A stretch of DNA of 64,000 nt from Sordariomycetes sp. S80-01Y (GCA_037042185.1 JAXQJY010000023.1:682001-746000), one strand, 5' to 3'; positions 43,801 to 55,413 are shown, counted from the first letter of the stretch. Notes: generated by a model from the sequence alone, not told the origin. Numbers and translations are program-made.

Positions 43801-46800
43801 TCATCAATTTACCACTTGCGCCTTATGCAGCAAGCCAATCACCGTTCCCGAGGTCTCACCAAGACACACAGGCTGGTCAGCTCCAGCAGATCACAACCCG
43901 CTTCCACTAGCCAACCTGCACAGACTGTCATCAGAACCCCAATTCAAACAGCCGAACCTCCTCGTAGCGGCCACTCAACGTTTCGGCCTATTCTCTCTTG
44001 GGCTGCGTACCTAATTATAATTATCACAGTACACCCACGACATGCGCTGCAGGCCCGAGAGGCAAGGGCTGGGTCAATTGTGTTCCGTTGGCACAGGGAG
44101 CCATGGTCACATCGGGCAGTGGCTGTCGCGGACAGGCCCTTGGCTGCTTGCTTCTGGCTCAAGCTACGGAAACGGCGCCAAGCATCTCTAATACTTACAG
44201 AAGCAATGGTCTCAGCAGTCGCCGAGGTACCTTGTCTTTATGCTAGATGGACAAGCATGGAATCAAGATGGGTGGCCATGGCTACGAGAAGTGACGAGCC
44301 AGATACAACTTTTGCGGAAAAGAAGTTCTGGAACGACACGCGATCCCCTGCACTCCCCATCTTTCCGTGGGACCGAAGTGCCTCGCAAGCGCTACTCTTC
44401 AGGCTTCGCTTGGCAAGAAGCCTGCTTGGCCTGCTTCTGAGCAGAGTCACAGAGAGATTGCGAGGGGCGATCGTCCTCATTCGGCGCCGCCTATTCATCA
44501 CCGAAGTTTCCTCACTTGTCCGATTAAGACTCATCATGCAGGTAAATGCAAGTTTTTGCCTCATCCTTGGCTGGGTGTCTCGACCACTGTCAGCAAGATA
44601 ATTAGCTTGCAGCAAGACCACAGCATTCGCCATCGTGTCTCGGTGGGGTGCTGTGGAGGGCCGAGTCTACCTACCAGATGGCTTATGATGCAACACATTC
44701 TTTATTACGTTGCCTTGCCTCCCGGGGTTTGTGAACACCAAAGTAACAATACCGAGTACCTGATAATGTCAGACCGTCCTCCGTGCAAAATGTATCAGCA
44801 CAAGGCCTACAAGTCTGGCCGTGCAATCGACTCGTGCAATCGACTGTGAGACTGGTAAAACCTTTCATGACGGTCAACGGCCTAGTGGTTGGAGAACGCC
44901 TCCAACAAATAACACGCTTTTGTTGCTGCCAGCGGTGCCCGGGAACTGGTGTCCAGCCGGCTGGGGGCTTGCAGCACCTCCATCCCAGACGTCCGTTTCA
45001 TACGTTTATATCACTGATGACCCGACCACCGCAAAACACACGCTACGAGGTCCGCACACAAGGAGATGCGTGCCATCAGCCAACCGACGGTATGCAATTG
45101 GACGCCCTGGACGCCCTGAATTATCGTACCCTCGGTCATTCATTCTCGCAATGTGAAGCCGATTCCACAACTTGCGAGTGACACTTGCACTTCGCGCTGA
45201 CACATCTCTCTGCCTAGAGAAAATCCGCGCCCTTTCTCTTGTTGGCTAAAGAGCCTCGGAGGGGCTGCTCGTAGTTCCCGCGGACGGCTGGCTGCGAAGG
45301 TGGTGATACTGACGATGGGTCCCACAACGCGTAAAGCGGCGAGCGAAAGGTCGCTACAGCCGCAGCTTCAAGGCTGCGGAGGCTACTGTACTTTGACTAG
45401 CCCCCCAAGATTACAAGTGTCTCAGAGGCGGTGCAAGTGTCGAACTTTCACGAGTCATAGGTCAACTATGCTCCAGATACGCAACGCTGCTGAGAAGGCA
45501 ACGCCCTGCCTCGGCCACCAAGTGTGCGACTTGACCCGTCGACCAATTCGCCGAGCTTTCGAGGCCCTTAATACGGCAGTCTCGGATTCATTTTGGTGGC
45601 CAGCCAGGCCTAGCCCGGAGCGGTCTCTTTCTACTTGACGGAACCGTCGGTTGTCTCGATTATGGAACGATGGCACCGCCGACAGGGATAGTCACAGCAC
45701 CAACCGCGTAGAGGCCGCGGGTCGCCGAGAACAATTCAAGTTCAATAAAGTGCGGTTGGTGTCAATGACCCGAGTCAGATAGGGCTTGATTGGCCAGATA
45801 GCCTGCCTTCCAGCTCCGTGGTGGGGAGACCTCGCCGCTTTGCACCGCCGACAGACGTTGCCCGAGGCAGATGGGGATACCCATGGCACCAATCACGGCC
45901 AACCTCAAACTCAAGAGTGGTTTTGAGGTTGCGTCTCTCGTCAACGGCTACCAGGGGTTGTTCTGCATTACGAGAACGTAGACAAGTCCGAACAATACGG
46001 ATCAAAAGGGGTACCTTACTTGACGAGTGGCAGGCGGGGAGAGAGACTTTCACTCCGCACGCAGCTCTGTAATTCGCCCTCAAGCCGGTCGACCACTCCA
46101 CCCTCACCAACGAACCCTTGCACGGAAGACTGGAACTGGTGATGTCGCCCACCGGTCCCTCATTCCTGAGGTGTAAGAAAGCTTGAGATCAGCCGCGACT
46201 CTCTGCTCTGCATCACTGCTCACGAACTGGGCCGATAACACGGTAATCACTATCCCGTCTTCGAGGACAATTCTCTTTCCACACATGAGGGTCGCATGAG
46301 GGCGCTAGTCGCTGCCTCAGACTCCCAGGCCAGTGTCTGACGCAGATATCGCACATAAAAAAGGATGGACTTGGACGTTGGGATGATGTCTCGGCCAGGA
46401 TCTCAAAACGGGCCCTTCACTCGTTGCATTAACGCCGCAAGTCGCAAGGGCCGGTGGCGACGGCTTCTCCCTTCAGAGTCCGCGGCTGTGATGATCTGGA
46501 GGTAGTTGGGTGCTTGCTGGCCGGGTATAACGGGATGCCGACTGCCAACTCGTCCGTCACAAATGCGCGGTTGGTGCGGTGCGTCTTTGGCTCGCGGCCG
46601 TCTGAGAAGCGATTCGGTCACTCACTCGGCTGTCTTGCCTCATCGACAAGGTACCTGGGCACACTGGGCCGCAAAGACACAGCTGTACCTAGCTCGGTCC
46701 GGCTGAATCTAGACTAGACGGCCTTTTTGTGGGAGCAACCCCATGTCACACACCACTGGGATGGAGTCGACAGGTTCGCGATCCGCCGTGTTGACCGCAC

Positions 46801-47305
46801 CACCATGGCACCACAAACCATCGAGCAACTGAAGGGACCACGGCCTGTTGATGTGTGTTACCTATCTCCAAGCTGCGTCTTGAACCTTTTAACAAGCAAA
46901 CGCTTATCATCACACCCCTTCACCCAACCGGCAGAATGCTTCCTTGCCATCCATGGTCAATGCTTCGGCTGACCTCGGAGCTCCCGTCCAGCGACGAAGG
47001 CTGACCGTGAAAGTTGTCCGATACCTCTTCCTCTTACTCGGGGCTGACCGGCCTTTTCCTTAAACGACGTGATCAGGCTCGCTTTGAAGATTGCAGAGTG
47101 ATATCGGACAGCCGAAAATACCCCACGCAACACACATCGTAGTCATGATGGGAGATGGTGTGACGACGATGCGGAGACCGAACGAGCCCCGACGTCGACC
47201 TTACGGTTCACCATCCTCAAATTGAGTATATAGCTGATCAAGCGCCCAGGAGAAAACTCGCCAAACCTTAGAGCAACTTGAGATATCAACAGCATTGTCG
47301 CCATC
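40815..47305. other. Long gene-poor region, 6.5 kb, between divergent genes
   Basis: CLG1 (minus) and the O-methyltransferase gene (plus) point away from each other across this stretch. I find no protein with a recognisable motif. Many listed frames open with GTG or TTG and have poor codon bias. Base composition is not AT-skewed, and I see no obvious RIP-like decay, terminal repeats or tandem arrays beyond a TTTGC run near 42,927-42,943 and a C9 run near 42,197. About 500 bp next to CLG1 is probably its promoter and leader. Confidence 0.5.
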
Positions 47306-48064
47306 ATGAAAGAAGACGCATCACCTCTGTATCCCAACCAAACGGTTGCTTCCCGCGTAACCGCCTACTCCTCTTCATGCTCACTCCCCTTACCCCCTCA
47401 CATCACCGCCTACCACGCACACATCGACACCACCCGCTCAGATGCGTATTACATGATTTCAAACTTCCAGGCTCAAGCCCACGTTTTCCTGGCAAGGCTT
47501 GTCAACGCTAAGCGTGTTCTGGAGATTGGAGTCTACGTAGGGTATTCGAGCTTGGTCTGGGCGCATGCCGTCGGTGCGGAGGGCAAGGTGACAGGTTTGG
47601 AGTTTGAAGAGGGGTATTCTGAGCTCGCGAGAGACGTGATGAATCAGAACGGGGTCAGCAACGTCGAGATATTGACCGGTGATGCGCTGGAGACGCTGCC
47701 GGCGCTGCAGCCCGAGGAGCCGTACGACCTCATCTTCATCGATGCGCAGAAGTCCGGATACCCGGCCTACCTCGACACCATCCTCGAGAACTCGCGCCCT
47801 GGGTCCAAGCATCGGCTTCTGAAGCCGGGTGGCTTGATCCTTGCCGACAACGTCCTGCGGCGAGGCATCGTAGCGGACGACAGCGATGAAAACCCCCACG
47901 CCGTGGCGGCGCGGCAGACTGGCGGCGCGGAGGATCAATCTGAGCAGCAGCGAAATCTGGAAGCCTTGAGGGACTTTAACGTCAAGGCATGCCAGCATGA
48001 GAGGCTGGAAAGCTGGTTGATGCCCTTGTTCGACGGCATGGGTATGGTGAGGCTCAAGGACTGA
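47306..48064 (+). CDS. Class I SAM-dependent O-methyltransferase (family 3, CCoAOMT-like)
   Basis: Single exon, 252 residues, with the ATG at 47306. SAM motif I VLEIGVYVGYSSLVWA (about 70-85), an acidic pocket GLEFEEGYSELARD, GDALETLPAL, and the metal-binding block DLIFIDAQKSGYPAYLD are visible, followed by LLKPGGLILADNVLRRG with the second metal-ligand Asp-Asn. The C-terminus LMPLFDGMGMVRLKD is the usual ending. The family methylates small hydroxylated aromatics with a divalent cation. The residues after ADNVLRRG are longer than in plant CCoAOMT, as is common in fungi. No biosynthetic cluster is visible around it, so it is more likely a stand-alone detoxifying or pigment-modifying enzyme. 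Confidence 0.88.
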   Translation: MKEDASPLYPNQTVASRVTAYSSSCSLPLPPHITAYHAHIDTTRSDAYYMISNFQAQAHVFLARLVNAKRVLEIGVYVGYSSLVWAHAVGAEGKVTGLEFEEGYSELARDVMNQNGVSNVEILTGDALETLPALQPEEPYDLIFIDAQKSGYPAYLDTILENSRPGSKHRLLKPGGLILADNVLRRGIVADDSDENPHAVAARQTGGAEDQSEQQRNLEALRDFNVKACQHERLESWLMPLFDGMGMVRLKD

Positions 48065-48650
48065 GCGGAGCCAAGGACTGAGCGGAGGCAAAGACCGTAT
48101 CGGCACATGATCATCTTGAGTTTCGTGATCCCGGGACCGAGTTCGGTATTCTCTCGCGGAACTGTTTGCTTTTAATTGCGTACATCTCGCTTGGTTGTGT
48201 TGCGCAGACCAGACTCTCGCGACGAGGGATTGTGATACCTGGTCGCGAGCGAGGCTGCATCTGGCTTGGATAAGTAGGGCCGTGAAAATCAAATCAGTCT
48301 TAATAAAGCATGCCGAGAATTGGTGGTATCTCTTGAAGCACGTCAGGTACAGGGGACGCCGCGTCCGCCCGCTTGCACGACGTGACTGGCCTGCCTCCCC
48401 TATTCCTATAAGTACTTTGGTTGACCGTTGCTGGGACATTTGCTTCCGACACCGAGACAAGTTGGAGCATTTCTCAGGTGTTCCAACATGCTACGTACGA
48501 AATGCAGCTCTTCAGCCAGCCGTAAGAACCAAGTCACACACGCTCATGTTCTATCAGGTGATGCCCCAGTCGTTATGTAACTCCAAAACAGTTCCAACAT
48601 CCCAGATCCTATGCTATGCTATTCCAACAACAAATGCAATATCAAACCCA
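48065..48650. other. Convergent 3' region, 0.6 kb
   Basis: Space between the O-methyltransferase stop and the DPB11 stop. It begins with a short duplicated stop context (ACTGAGCGGAG twice at 48,060-48,086). No gene is seen. Confidence 0.5.
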
Positions 48651-51018
48651 TCACCTCTTCCTCATGCTCCTGCCGCCAAGCCCGCCAACACCCACGCTCG
48701 CTCCCCTTCTTCGCCCAATGTCACCGCTGCCTCCCATCATCTTATCCATCAAGGCAGCCTTGTACCCCTGCGCCTCAGGGTCATCATAACCAATTTGGGT
48801 CCTCGGCGGTTCCTGCTCGTCCTCCTGCTGTTCGCTGGCGGCCCGAGGCGGAGCAGAGGCAGCCGAGGACCCGGCGGAGACGTTGCTGATCGCTCGGCCC
48901 ATTATCTTCCGTTGTCGAGGTTTCGGCTCTTCTTGTTCTGTGTGGGATGGCGTGGTGTCGAGGAGATTCGTGAGTTTGGAGGTTAGAGCCTGCCGTTCGG
49001 CGGCCTTGGCGGCTCTCCGTATGGCCTCCTTGTCATCCTTTGAGGAATCTTCCTCCTCATGTTGTTTCGCTGGCTCTGACTTGGACCTCGAGGGCTGCGA
49101 AATGGCAGCTTTCGGTGGGGAGGGCGATTTGTTCAAGGAAGCGGAAGACAGTTCTGTCAAGGGAGGATCAGTAGTCGTAGGAGCGGGTCGAGTTCGAGCT
49201 GTTTGAAAGTCGGCGGATATATTGGTGTCTTGCTTGGTGAGTTTTGCGTTTTTAGGGGCGTCTTGAGTAGTGTCGTCCCCGAAAGCGTTGGAATCGGGGT
49301 AGGCCAACGGTTGCTTTCCGTCTCTCGACGTTGGCGACGCTTTCTCATGAGCCAAATCTGATGTTGCCCGCTGCCCCTGTCGAGGGCCTTTGCTCTCCAG
49401 CCCGGACGGGGTCTGTGACTTGACCATGGCTTTGACTTCGGCATATATGAAATCGTCTATAGGTACATTGTAGCCGGTCGCAATGCACTCCCATAGCCAG
49501 TCTGCTGATACGACGGGCACCTTCCATGCCAGCGCGGCCTTTAGTTTCTCCTTTCTTGTTGCTTCAAGTGATTTGCAGACAAGCACGCTTGTTGTCTTTC
49601 GAAATTGCTCCTCGAAGGTTGCCCCCAGTTGCTTCACACTTCTAGCTACCTGGCTGAGCTCGATCCCAGAGAAGGCGGCGGTGCAGATACGCATATCCTC
49701 AAATCCCAGGATAGGGAAGAGGGGAAAAGGTCGACCCAACGGACTCGGTTCTTGGGGTGAAAAGAAGTAGCGGTTATGGATACACCTCTCGATGTAGAAC
49801 TCGGTGACAACATGCGTGTTGTCGTCGGGCACTTTAGGATGTGTTTCCGGCTGCGAGCTTTGCGGAACAATGAGGAAGCGATAGGTCCGTTGGCTATTGT
49901 TGACCTCGTACATCGTCGATGCTACGAGGCCGTCGTAGCCTGTGATCGTTTGCGAGAGGACGTTCGTTCGTTGGGTATTGAAGCCTGAAACGCAGAAGAT
50001 ACAGTCCGAGAAGATGCCCTTCTCCTGTTGAGGTACTACTGGCAGCGTCGGTTCTGGCTCTGGCCTCGTTTCGTTTTGCGGCGCTGGGCTTTCCGCCTCA
50101 GGCTCCTTAGCGAAAGAATACTGCCTAGAATCGGCCCGCCCAAGAATGTCGCCCCAAAGGTTCTGCCGTTGCGAGCTGAGCTTCATGCTAGCAGTTTTGC
50201 GAAGCTTCCTTGTCCCTGTCTCTCCCTCGCCCGCTGTCGATCTTGACCTCTTCCCCAGCGAGATCCTTCGGGTATCCCTCTTCGTCCAGGCCCCAACTCC
50301 AATTTCCTCGGGTGGCAGAAGCGGGTCGTACTTGGTCTCGTCGAGAATCATGCCCCGAGCTATGCTTTGATCCAGCCATTCAACCGTAACTGTCGAAACT
50401 CCCCACTGCTTGGCTGCCGCGTACTTCTTTCCCTCGGGCTTGTAGACAATCAAGTGCGTGCAACTCCTCATGAGATCGTCCGTATGTCGTCCTCCATTCG
50501 AAACAACCTTCTCTGCGATCTCTGTCCTTGCTTCCTGGTGAAACCCCGTCAAGCAAATCAAGAGTGACTTTCTACTTGGCTCACTACCGTCGTCCGGAGG
50601 CGGTATAATCCCTTGCGTCTCCAACGGCTTGAGCTGATGCTCCTTCTCTAGCTTCAGAAAGTCAATCGGCGCATCATTCTTCCACAGGTCTGACACGGCA
50701 TCGATCCAGCTCGCATCCATCGCACGAATGTCCGGCCGCTCGCGTGCGGTGTGTCGGTACTTGGGCGTGTCATAGTTGCCGACGATGAGGTGTGTGACTT
50801 CCGGGGTGAGGTCATACTTGTGAATACCTCCAAGGTCGGTGACCTTTTCATCTATGACTTTCTGCAGTGACAATTAGGCCGGTTAAGTTGTAGAGGGATC
50901 GACGGATGCCTACTCGGAATTCGGGAGGGATGCTCGTACAGCAAACAACAACGCCTTTGAAAGGGACAGATGGGTCTACCACAAAGTTTCCATCGTCGAA
51001 GGATGTTGGAGATGCCAT
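48651..51018 (-). CDS. DPB11: BRCT-repeat replication initiation/checkpoint scaffold (Dpb11/Rad4/TopBP1)
   Basis: Two exons: 51018-50914 and 50861-48651 around a 52-bp intron; 771 residues. The splice joins FKGVVVCCTSIPPEFR to KVIDEKVTDLGGIHKYDLTPEVTHLIVG, completing the first BRCT repeat (about 18-100). BRCT2 (about 135-215) has LLICLTGFHQEARTEI and the VEWLDQSIARG tryptophan. BRCT3 (about 316-406) and BRCT4 (about 420-500, ending VSADWLWECIATGY) follow after a basic linker. The last 270 residues are disordered and charged. Four BRCTs in two tandem pairs is the arrangement of yeast Dpb11 and fission-yeast Rad4/Cut5, which bind phospho-Sld2/Sld3 and activate Mec1/Rad3. The promoter, shared with DCN1, carries an ACGCGT box. 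Confidence 0.92.
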
Positions 51019-51102
51019 GTCGCCATGACAGGTGAGTGCAAGGCCTGGTTGTTCAAGGAGTGAGGGGAGTAACTCGAGGAACTCGCAGCTGGAGATTTCT
51101 GG

Positions 51103-51108
51103 ACGCGT
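51103..51108. promoter_or_regulatory. ACGCGT (MCB, MBF-binding) box in DPB11/DCN1 promoter
   Basis: A perfect ACGCGT palindrome 85 bp upstream of the DPB11 ATG, inside the 371-bp divergent promoter. In yeasts this is the MluI cell-cycle box bound by MBF at G1/S genes. ACGCGT also occurs elsewhere in the window, so function is an inference from position. Confidence 0.5.
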
Positions 51109-51389
51109 CGCGGAACAGACCGCGTTGATGTTTCGCAGGCAGACGTCATGCAGGTGCAGACCCGGGGTCCACCCTTCTCGCACTGTGGTTTGGACTAAGT
51201 GCAGCAAGCAGCCACGCCATGGTCAGCACCCGTTGGACGCCGGAAAACACAGTGCTGAGAACAACTCGGACTGTCCCCTCAAACTGCTCCTCCAGCTTTC
51301 CCAGTTGGGCTCCTGTCTCCAAACCAACTTGGACTCCCATCACCCATCTGCGCACAGCCACACGCTCGCCTGTCCGAGGCCTCGCGACA

Positions 51390-52524
51390 ATGCCGCCCTC
51401 CTCCTCAACAGTCCGCGGCTTGATCGCGGACTTCCAGCAGATTACCGGGGCTTCAGAAGCAACGGCGAAGTCGGTATGTTAGAGACTGCCCCGCCCCCGC
51501 CATCGCGAGAATTCGAGCCTCGTTCGCATATCATAGGGGCATCCAGGTGCTGTTTGTCCTCGATCCTGGCGCAGGCTGACCATATCCAGTTCCTCAAGGC
51601 ATCCGGATATCGTCTGGAGCCAGCTGTTGACTCGTGAGTAACTCCTCTTCCCAAGCACGTGCTCCCAACGCTGGGCTGAACCAACTACTCGTCAACCCGT
51701 ATCCTCTCCTATCTTCGTGTTGCTTACTAGAGCCACCAGATTCTACACTTCTAGCGGATCTCATCGAAAAGATCCGCTCGAGCCGAAGCTCGACAGTCTC
51801 TTCGAATCGTTACGAGGTACGACCACAGCACCCGATCGGCGCTTCATCTGACACGAGAACAGACCAAGAGCAAGATGAAGCCGGCAAGATGGAGCTTCAG
51901 TCCACTATGGACTACCTAGAGAAGATCAATGTCAGCTTGGAGAACGTCGAACTATTTGTGGCCCTAGAAATAGTCCAGGCGCCTACTATTGGTGAGATCA
52001 CGAAGCAGGGCTTCGTTGAGGGATGGAAGAAGGCCAGGTAGGCAGCCAGCTCTCGAGAACGAAACTCTTGTTGACTTCCAAGCAGGTGCGAGGATACAAA
52101 GAAGCAAGCAGCTTACGTCAAGGGCGAGATCAAGCGCCTATCGACCGACACCGCTCTCTTCAAGCGTGTCTACAAGCACGCTTTCATCGCCGGCAGGGAA
52201 AAGGATCAGAAAGCCTTAAGTCTTGATAACGCGCTCACATTCTGGGGCACGCTGTTCGCGGAGCCGGGTTGGCGATGGGTCGGGCAAAACCACGACTGGC
52301 TGGCGCTCTGGAAGGAGTATCTCGGGGAGAAGTGGACGCGCTCAGTCAACAAAGACATGTGGAACATGACTCTAGAGTTCGCGCTCAAGAGTGTAGATGA
52401 TGAATCTCTGTCCTTCTGGAGCGAAGATGGAGCATGGCCCAGCGTAATCGACGATTTCGTGGAGTGGTGTAAGGCGAAAGGAATCACAGAGGTGGACACT
52501 ATGGACGCAACTGCTGAGATGTAG
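51390..52524 (+). CDS. DCN1: DCN1, cullin neddylation E3 scaffold (UBA-like plus PONY/DCUN1 domain)
   Basis: Five exons: 51390-51473, 51590-51633, 51740-51816, 51863-52037 and 52086-52524; 272 residues. The N-terminus MPPSSSTVRGLIADFQQITGA plus the splice-formed KSFLKASGYRLEPAVDSFY is the UBA-like module. The DCUN1 (PONY) domain runs from DPLEPKLDSLFESLR through GEITKQGFVEGWKK, YKHAFIAGREKDQKALSLDNA, WKEYLGEKWTRSVNKDMWNM to WPSVIDDFVEWCK, which holds the acidic Asp patch. It promotes Nedd8/Rub1 transfer to cullins, activating cullin-RING ligases. The splice sites were set by the family pattern; exon 3's acceptor (CCACCAG at 51,739) is the least certain. It is divergent from DPB11. Confidence 0.9.
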
Positions 52525-53096
52525 GAGGGAAGCACCGTTCATCGTCAGTCTGAGTCGATCGAGTTGGAGCACTTTTTCTTCCTCCGCAAACCCGGCCAGG
52601 TCGCAATTCCTCCTATCAGCACAGCGGCGCGACATCGGCTAGTCCAGAGTTTGGAAATGATGATTGCACGGCGAGGGAGGGACGAGATGCCGTACGAGGT
52701 TCAACCGTACGTAGCCTTGACGAAAGAAGTCATCGACCTCACCAGGGAGGACTGAGAACTCTACCAGCAGGCGGCATAGAGATGAGAAGCTGTACTCGTC
52801 TGAAGCGAATGGTCCCTTTACAGTACTCTTAGGTACTTTTTGGGGCATATGGAGATGGGGCAGGACAGGCATAGCGCGTATGACACTTTTGATGGTTAGA
52901 ACCCAGCACGACTTATGACAACCTTAGATCAAATCACTTGAAGTGCACACAGCAATGTGCTGGCCGATCGGATCCCACAATGTATGTTTGAATAAGTGTT
53001 GACGACCAAACGCCTGCCATCCATGGCATATATGATACAACCATCCGCCATGCCTGTTCAACGTACACAATCCCACTGTTACATTCGCTCTGTTGT
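52525..53096. other. Convergent 3' region, 0.57 kb
   Basis: Between the DCN1 stop and the MRP17 stop. A plus frame (52,564-52,755) has an ATG but no motif and sits in the expected 3' UTR, so it is not called. Confidence 0.45.
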
Positions 53097-53569
53097 TTAA
53101 CCCCATTTTGGCGGCCCGAACTTCGACATCGTCTCCAGCTTCCCATCCCCAAGCTTGACGTGTGCGCTCCTTATCATCCTCGGCTCCAGCCTCAATGTCG
53201 TCCTTAAGTCGTTATGGACCTTTGAGCTCGAATCGTAGCGCATGACGAAGTAGTGGCCGTGGGTGTGCTTCATCTGGTGGACGGAGATGGGCCGCGGTAG
53301 GGAGAAGACGCCCCAGTTCGCCATGCCGCGCACGACGCCGCCGTTGCGGACGACCATTGAGCCGACTGTGCTGGCAATCCTGATCAATCCTGTTAGTACA
53401 TCGCTCGAATTGTTCACGGATTCTCGTTCGGTCGTGCTTGCGGGTCGCATGGGGAGACGGACTCTTTGACTTCGGTTAAGTTGCCCGTACGGACCTGTGG
53501 CTGTTAGCACTGGTGGTTGCGGGTGTGAAGAAGGGTCGGAAGTACAATTGCGACGAGTTCGTAAAGCAT
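53097..53569 (-). CDS. MRP17: Mitochondrial small-subunit ribosomal protein bS6m
   Basis: Three exons: 53569-53546 (24 nt), 53494-53463 (32 nt) and 53379-53097; introns of 51 and 83 bp; 112 residues. Joined, the N-terminus reads MLYELVAIVRTGNLTEVKEI, the expected bS6 beginning, then GGVVRGMANWGVFSLPRP, KHTHGHYFVMRYDSS and RMIRSAHVKLGDGKLETM, which are conserved across fungal bS6m. It binds 15S-type rRNA in the mitochondrial small subunit. The third exon's acceptor was chosen as GATCAG before ATTGCC, because an upstream CTAACAG would give the wrong frame. Confidence 0.92.
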
Positions 53570-54137
53570 CCTGGCGACGGCATCGGACTGTGTCGCGCTT
53601 CAGTGCTGAGCTGGCTGGTGTTGCTGGGCTTGAAGATTGATGATGGCGGATCGCGAAATTTGGAGCAGGGGCCCACCTGATTTGGATGAGCCTGAGGATA
53701 AGGCCTAGCGCGCCATGCTATTGGCCACTGGCTCTCCTCAGCACTCCATAAGCCGCTACAAAACATATCTGAAGCCTTCTGTAACAGTAATCAGTTAGAT
53801 CGCTACGGCTACCAAAGCTGTCAGAGCTCCTTAAAATGCTGATAGCTTTTATAGTCACCAGAAATGGCTATTCTGCCAGTACTGATGCCTCTCAAATGTG
53901 ATCATCAAAGATATAACTTACAAGCTGATTCCAGCGGTGTGCGAGGTTTCAAACCTTGAAACTGCCCATGCTAGGGTACTTGAAGAAGGTAGGTAGGTAG
54001 GTAGGTAGGTAGGTGTAGAGGTTCTGGAACTTGAAACTCTAGACACTGTGGAATTTGCGATGAAGTTATAGGTGCTTTTCGGCGGGAGTCTAGTGGTGTC
54101 CCCGTATTATACAGTGTTTACATGGTGGTTGTACATA
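53570..54137. other. Intergenic: MRP17 promoter / NDUFAF6-like 3' flank
   Basis: 568 bp with the (AGGT)7 tract described separately. No gene is seen. Confidence 0.45.
53987..54014 (+). repeat. (AGGT)7 microsatellite
   Basis: Seven perfect AGGT units in the 3' flank of the NDUFAF6-like gene. It differs from the fungal telomere repeat TTAGGG, so it is not a telomere relic. Confidence 0.95.
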
Positions 54138-55275
54138 TTATAACCGTTCCTTGGACAGACTCTGCCATATCCTCCACGGTAACCTCCAGCCAGCCGTCTT
54201 AACAGCAAAAGGATCAAAGTCCGCCTTCTCTAAGTTCTCCAGAAACTGGCTCGCGGGGGCAGCCTCCAAGAGCACACTAAACCCTACCTTGAGCTCCCTT
54301 CTGGTGTCTGCATCGCTCTCATCGTAAACATGTTCCTCCTCGCCCTGATGCTCAAACTCGTGACCAGCATCTTCGCCCGCCTTGAGCTTCTTCAACATCT
54401 CGCGCGCAGTGATGAGATGATCGTTTGCTCGAGTGGCGACTTTGAAGACAGCGTCTTGCAGTCCGGCTGCATTGGGTCCCTGGCGGAAGACTTCCTCCTC
54501 CTTGACCCCCTCTTCAGCCATGACGTCCAGGGGTAGCAGTAACGAAGGCTTGTGTGTGCCTTGCTCCATTCCATTCGGCGTTCTGACAGGCCTTTCCGGC
54601 GCGGCAAGAATCGGGATGCCTCTAAGTGTAGCGACAATACCGCATGCCTTGCCGATGTGACTCGCCAAGTGGTCAACTTGCATCGACCTTAACGGCATAG
54701 ACGCCAAGGTCGCATACATCATCGTCGAGTACGTATTTTCCGCGTAATCCTCCAGCGTAGCCAGACTTGTGTAGGGCTTTCCATCCATGTACTTCGACCG
54801 CGTCTTCAGCAGTCTCGAAACCCAGAACTTAATCGACTTCTTCGTCGCACCACCAGCCCTTGCTTCCATATCCTCCAAGCCCCGGTGCAAAAGCAGACAA
54901 ATAGGTTCTCGAGGCGGCGCGCCGGCGAAGGTCTTGTCTATGGCTTCCTGCCAGAACTTCATGCGCATTATGCCGATGGTCGGGTTGGAGACGAGCTCTG
55001 GAAGACGGACGAGTTCGAGGTTCAGGGCGCGAAGCGCGGCATACGTATCTTGCACCGGATCGGGGATGAACCGTCGGATGAGATGAGCGTCATAGTCACT
55101 TGTTCTAGCGAGGAGTCAGCCACACGTTGGCGAGGGTGGGAGGTTTGGCCTACTGAAGCTGCTTCAAGCAGTACTTTCGCGCGCCCTGCACATCTGCCTC
55201 AGTAACCAACCCCCGCCTTTGCGAGGCCAATATCAGCCTATTCAGGCCATTGCCCAGTACGCGCGGGCGATTCAT
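54138..55275 (-). CDS. NDUFAF6-like complex I assembly factor (squalene/phytoene-synthase fold)
   Basis: Two exons: 55275-55154 and 55104-54138, with a 49-bp intron (GTAGGC donor, GCTAG acceptor); 362 residues. The ATG at 55275 yields MNRPRVLGNGLNRLILASQRRGL, a good mitochondrial presequence; an earlier frame start is GTG. The splice creates QTSDYDAHLIRRFIPDPVQDTYAALRALNLEL, then GIMRMKFWQEAID, LATLEDYAENTYSTMMY, SHIGKACGIVATLRGIP and LLLPLDVMAEEGV. This is the trans-isoprenyl synthase fold as kept in NDUFAF6, where the Asp-rich catalytic motifs are lost. It is expected in the mitochondrial matrix or inner membrane for complex I biogenesis. It shares a 266-bp divergent promoter with RAD5. Confidence 0.88.
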
Positions 55276-55399
55276 ACAGGAGGGTAGGTTCTGTATGTTG
55301 TGTTGTCGCAGAGTTGAAGCTTCGCTTAGAATCGTCACAGAAATTATTGGATCATGACGTCGAGTGAGGTGGACCCTGAGGACGGGTGGAAAACGCGAT

Positions 55400-55405
55400 C
55401 ACGTG
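55400..55405. promoter_or_regulatory. CACGTG palindrome in RAD5/NDUFAF6 promoter
   Basis: A perfect CACGTG (bHLH/Cbf1-type E-box) in the 266-bp divergent promoter, 9 bp left of an ACGCGT box. Function is inferred only from the motif and its position. Confidence 0.4.
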
Positions 55406-55413
55406 GGTCATTT

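Noticed and set aside
43652-44014. 120-codon plus-strand frame with a CxxC
   Set aside because: It opens with GTG, lacks a family match and lies in a region of poor codon bias.
45660-45900. Apparent duplicated CACCGCCGACAG motif
   Set aside because: Only about 11 bases match and the flanks differ, so chance similarity is the simpler reading.
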